This document shows positions 61,309 to 64,000 of a DNA stretch of 64,000 bases, one piece after another. The translations under genes were made by a program, and so were the position numbers. How positions within the stretch are numbered: the stretch's first letter is position 1; each line of letters begins with the position of its first letter. The notes beneath the pieces are model-generated. The model had not been told where the DNA came from, made no database searches, and saw only the letters and a program-made list of their open reading frames with translations. This DNA is from Embiotoca jacksoni (lineage: Eukaryota; Chordata; Actinopteri; Embiotocidae), in the NCBI GenBank assembly GCA_022577435.1, contig JAKOON010000007.1, positions 19,402,881 through 19,466,880 on the forward strand, written 5' to 3'.

Positions 61309-62168
61309 AGATAGATAGATAGATGGATAGTTAGATAGATAGCTACTTTATTAATCCCACAAGGGGGACATTTTTTCGCTACAGCAGCATTATAGATACA
61401 GGTAAAGAAATAAAAAGAACAGAGTAAAAAATATTAAATATGAAAATGCACAATGCATACAATAAAATAGAATAATATTAAATTAAACTGACTAAACAAT
61501 AGTGCAAATATATTTAAGCAGCAAACATACAACCAAAGGTATTATTGTTAGGTGATGGATTTGACCAGAGGCGAGTTATTTTATAGTCTGATAGCGATGG
61601 GCAGGAATGATCTCCTGTATCGGCCCTTTTGACAGCACAGCTAGAGGAGTCTTTTTAGAAAAAGTGCTCTGCTGTCCCTGCAGCATGTGGTGGAGAGGGT
61701 GGTCTGGATTATCCAATATTGATAACAGTTTCTTCAGCGTTCTCCTCTTCACCACCTTTTCCAGACTGTCCAGTTTACAGCCAATTATGGAGCCGGCCTT
61801 CTTAACCAGTTTGTTAAGTCTGTTGGTGTTGCCGGCTTCAATGCTGCTCCACCAGCAGACTACAGAGAAGTACAGTGCACTGGCCACAACAGACTGGTAG
61901 AACATCTCCAACATTTTGCTGCACACATTGAAGGATTGAAGTTTCCTCAAGAAAAAGAGTCAACTCATCCCCTTCTTGTAGACAGCGTTGATGTTGGTCT
62001 TCCAGTTCAGTCTGTTGTCGATGGAGACACTGAGGTACTTGTACTCCTCCGCCATGTCCACATCCTCTCCCAGAACTCTCAGCGGTTGTGCAGTCGTGGT
62101 CTTTCTTCTGAAGTCGACCACCATCTCTCTGGTCTTGGCCACGTTCAGGAGCAGGTGATTTCTATCCA
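61309..62168 (-). mobile_element. Rex1-like LINE, same family as 46070
   Basis: On the minus strand, HLLLNVAKTREMVVDFRRK (about 62110-62165) leads into EEYKYLSVSIDNRLNWKTNI. After a frame change comes MLEMFYQSVVASALYFSVV (61850-61910) and the C-terminal part to 61576. The 3' region ends in GGGATTAATAAAGTAGC and a GATA/TATC repeat (61309-61345). It lacks everything upstream of the catalytic site. The protein is close to the copy at 46070. Confidence 0.75.
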
Positions 62169-62169
62169 C

Positions 62170-62437
62170 TGTTACGTGTTGTGTTCTCTCCCCTCCTGCC
62201 CTGCCTTTTTTTTTTCTCTCTCCCTCATTTCAAATTAGGTGTCAATCAGTTGATTGGGTTCCACCTGTGGGAGCCGGTCATGCTGCTCTGTGGGTTGCAC
62301 CAACTGCAGGCTGGCCAATCAGCAGAGTGAGAACCAGGAATAAAAGCAGGAAGCCTCAGGAGTTCGGGGGCTCCTCATTTTGTTGTTTCTGTCAATGCTG
62401 AGACTGCATGCTAAGGTTGGTGGTGAGAGGTTGCAGA
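62170..62437 (+). mobile_element. Possible LTR fragment
   Basis: Begins TGTTACGTGTTGTGTTCTC at the broken end of the LINE and contains a TATA-like AATAAAAGCAGG (62339-62350) followed by CCTCAGGAG and GGTTGGTGGTGAGAGG, as in fish gypsy LTRs. It is cut off at the hAT border. Confidence 0.45.
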
Positions 62438-62914
62438 CAGTAGTGATGGTGAGATGAAGCCTCATGAGGCATCGAACCACTTCAGCCAATTGGTTTGAGA
62501 AAGGGTTAATTTCTCAAAGCTTCATGTGCACATGAAACCACCTACTGGCCAAGTGTATAATCACAGGCAGCTGTATCTGAACCACATAATGTGATGCACT
62601 GAATTTTTGTGTCTGTTATGGCTGTTGGGAATGACTATGAATTACAAAAATGTATGACCAAATAATTTCTGTACATAAATTATCACATATGTGCATAATA
62701 AAATATTTTTTGAATGTATTCTGTGTGTGTAAATTTTCCCAAAATGGTAGTATCATATGATATGGCAGGTTGTGTAATCATGTTTTTCTGTCACTTTAGG
62801 AAAATGGCATGGGCTTAAGCAGGCAGAGGACAGTGAAAGTGCTTGTGGAACTAGGAAGAGGGGACTGAATATGCTTGTGTAACTTGGACAATGATGTACA
62901 GGACAGGGGACATT

Positions 62915-63674
62915 TTATTCATTTTTATTCAGAAATAACAGTTTCTCAACAGTTTTTGGTTTTGTGGATGTCCACATGTCAGAAGTAAGGCTAACAGCAG
63001 CCACCTTTTCCACTTTAGCCTTAGCCTTCTCCTTAGCTGACTCATACTTGGCCTCCACCATGGCCTTCAGAGCCTAAAGGAAAAAATATATAGTGCTGAA
63101 CTGTGAGACACAATAAAGTACTCATTTGTTTCATGCATGCACCCATACATACCTGCCTTGTAGGGAGAACATAATTAGGATCCAGTTTGGACACAAATGC
63201 CCTGAATCCAACATCATCCACAATACTGAAGGGCTATGTCCTTCACTATCATGGATACGAGGGCTTCATCCAGCTCTTGTTTTCTGGTGGCTGGTTAAAA
63301 GAGAATAAATACAGTGTCTGTTACCTGTCTTTATTTGCACAATAAACAAAAGTGAACAGGGAAAAATTGTGATGGTGCATTTGTAATATTGTAATGACTT
63401 ACCTTGGCTGGGTGAAGCTCCAGTTTCCTCCTTATTCTCATGCAAGGCACGGTAATGCCTTAGCATGGATGAGGTGTTGTTATTGTACCCCAACTCCTTG
63501 GAGCACAATAAACACCTCACCTTTGAATAAAATAAGAAACTGTGAAAAATACAGTTCTTGATAAGCAAACCTAATGTGTCTGAAATAGAGTTAGATTTAG
63601 CTTACCTTATTAGGAGTTATCAAATCAAAGTGTTCCCACACAGGGGAAATCCTCCTCTTCCTAGCTGGCTCCAT
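62915..63674 (-). pseudogene. Spliced hAT transposase gene, BED finger plus truncated catalytic region
   Basis: Four exons with GT-AG borders are visible on the minus strand: 63606-63674, 63403-63520, 63153-63290 and 62915-63073. Exon 1 starts at the ATG at 63672-63674 and gives MEPARKRRISPVWEHFDLIT. Exon 2 gives VRCLLCSKELGYNN...MLRHYRALHENKEE. Together they make a BED zinc finger (C-x2-C and H-x4-H) that binds DNA. Exon 3 begins RKQELDEALVSMIVKD and then loses two bases near 63226, shifting the frame before SIVDDVGFRAFVSKL. Exon 4 ends with VSLTSDMWTS, the first catalytic aspartate region of hAT transposases, and then runs into unrelated sequence with a stop at 62915-62917. AATAAA signals lie at the stop. 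The dimerisation and remaining catalytic regions are absent. Similarity to ZBED-type hAT proteins is from memory. Confidence 0.7.
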
Positions 63675-63866
63675 CTTATCACCTATCCTTCTCTCCTCAC
63701 TCTCCTAAATCTCCAAACTATCTCTCTCTCTCTCTCTCTAACTTCTCCAAACTATCTCTCTCTCTCTAAACTCTCCAAACTAAATAAACGCTATCCAAAC
63801 TATCCAAACTCTCAACTGACCGCAACTCTCCACCAACAACCCACATTTTGAATGGAGCCTGAGGGG

Positions 63867-63872
63867 TTTATA
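63867..63872 (-). promoter_or_regulatory. TATA-like box of the hAT gene
   Basis: The minus strand reads CAATATAAACCCC about 195 bases before the ATG at 63674. A GA-rich leader (63714-63770) lies between. Position and sequence fit an RNA polymerase II promoter inside the element. Confidence 0.45.
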
Positions 63873-64000
63873 TTGCTGTCAAACCTCCCGGCAAAATCTG
63901 AACCACTTCCCGAAGCAGTCACGTGGTACAGCCGGGCAGCGAGGCTTCGGACGTCATCATTTTTGGCTCCTCCCCTAAATGAAGCAAGCCTCGACACGCG

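Larger units (their letters stand above)
62438..64000 (-). mobile_element. hAT transposon, internally deleted, runs off the right edge
   Basis: The lower end near 62438 reads AGTAGTGATGGTGAGATGAA then GCCTCATGAGGC, resembling hAT-type ends (TAGTGATGG). Inverted subterminal motifs, AAGCCTCATGAGGC and GAGGCTTCGG, recur toward the right edge. The element carries its own promoter and a spliced gene with a BED zinc finger. Most of the transposase after the first catalytic region is deleted, so this copy needs a helper. The upper terminal repeat is outside the window. Confidence 0.7.

Overview
This window looks like nuclear DNA from a ray-finned fish, probably a percomorph teleost (inference). The reasons are AT-rich non-coding sequence with long dinucleotide repeats, introns with GT-AG borders, and a mix of transposon families typical of teleosts: L2/Maui-like, Rex1-like and Rex3-like LINEs, Penelope, DIRS, Ty3/gypsy, Tc1/mariner, hAT and Harbinger-like elements. 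Nothing looks bacterial, and I see no operons, CRISPR arrays, tRNA or rRNA genes.

Host gene content is very low. The only host coding sequence I can support is the 3' end of one plus-strand gene entering from the left. It has a 140-base exon at 2253-2392, an intron of about 14.4 kb packed with transposons, and a terminal exon at 16775-16990. The two exons agree in splice phase. The predicted C-terminus is acidic and ends in a short hydrophobic tail like a GPI-anchor signal. I could not identify the gene.

Layout: 1-620 holds LINE 3' ends. 2649-5162 is an old hAT relic with a Penelope piece. 5183-6960 is a gypsy relic. 7345-7985 is a Tc1 relic. 9750-10188 is a MITE-like repeat whose second copy is at 23115-23574. 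10780-13985 is a minus-strand L2 interrupted by a 1,010-base hAT element. 15951-16620 is a TAA-flanked MITE. 19115-20000 has a run of 30 G and a long purine tract. 20888-22371 is a decayed Tc/mariner-type element. 23579-27581 is plain non-coding DNA. 27582-28377 is a microsatellite cluster. 29647-30899 is a Harbinger-like element.

The clearest element is a Tc1 transposon at 32520-34152, with 217-base inverted repeats, TA flanks and a transposase broken by one stop codon. After it come an L2 tail (36118), a DIRS relic (36690), a gypsy LTR with a tRNA-Pro primer site (38209), two more L2 pieces (40520 and 41900), a Rex1-like LINE (46070), a possible solo LTR (48599) and a Rex3-like piece (49501). 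50226-56900 is mostly plain. The right end (56905-64000) is dense nested transposon DNA: Rex1-like LINEs in both orientations, an LTR piece and, at the edge, an internally deleted hAT element with a recognisable promoter, BED zinc finger and four exons.

I did not find a convincing new biological system. The points most worth checking are the unidentified GPI-like gene end, the spliced hAT gene, a perfect 62-base palindrome, a LINE-internal inverted duplication, the poly(G) run and the uncatalogued two-copy MITE family.
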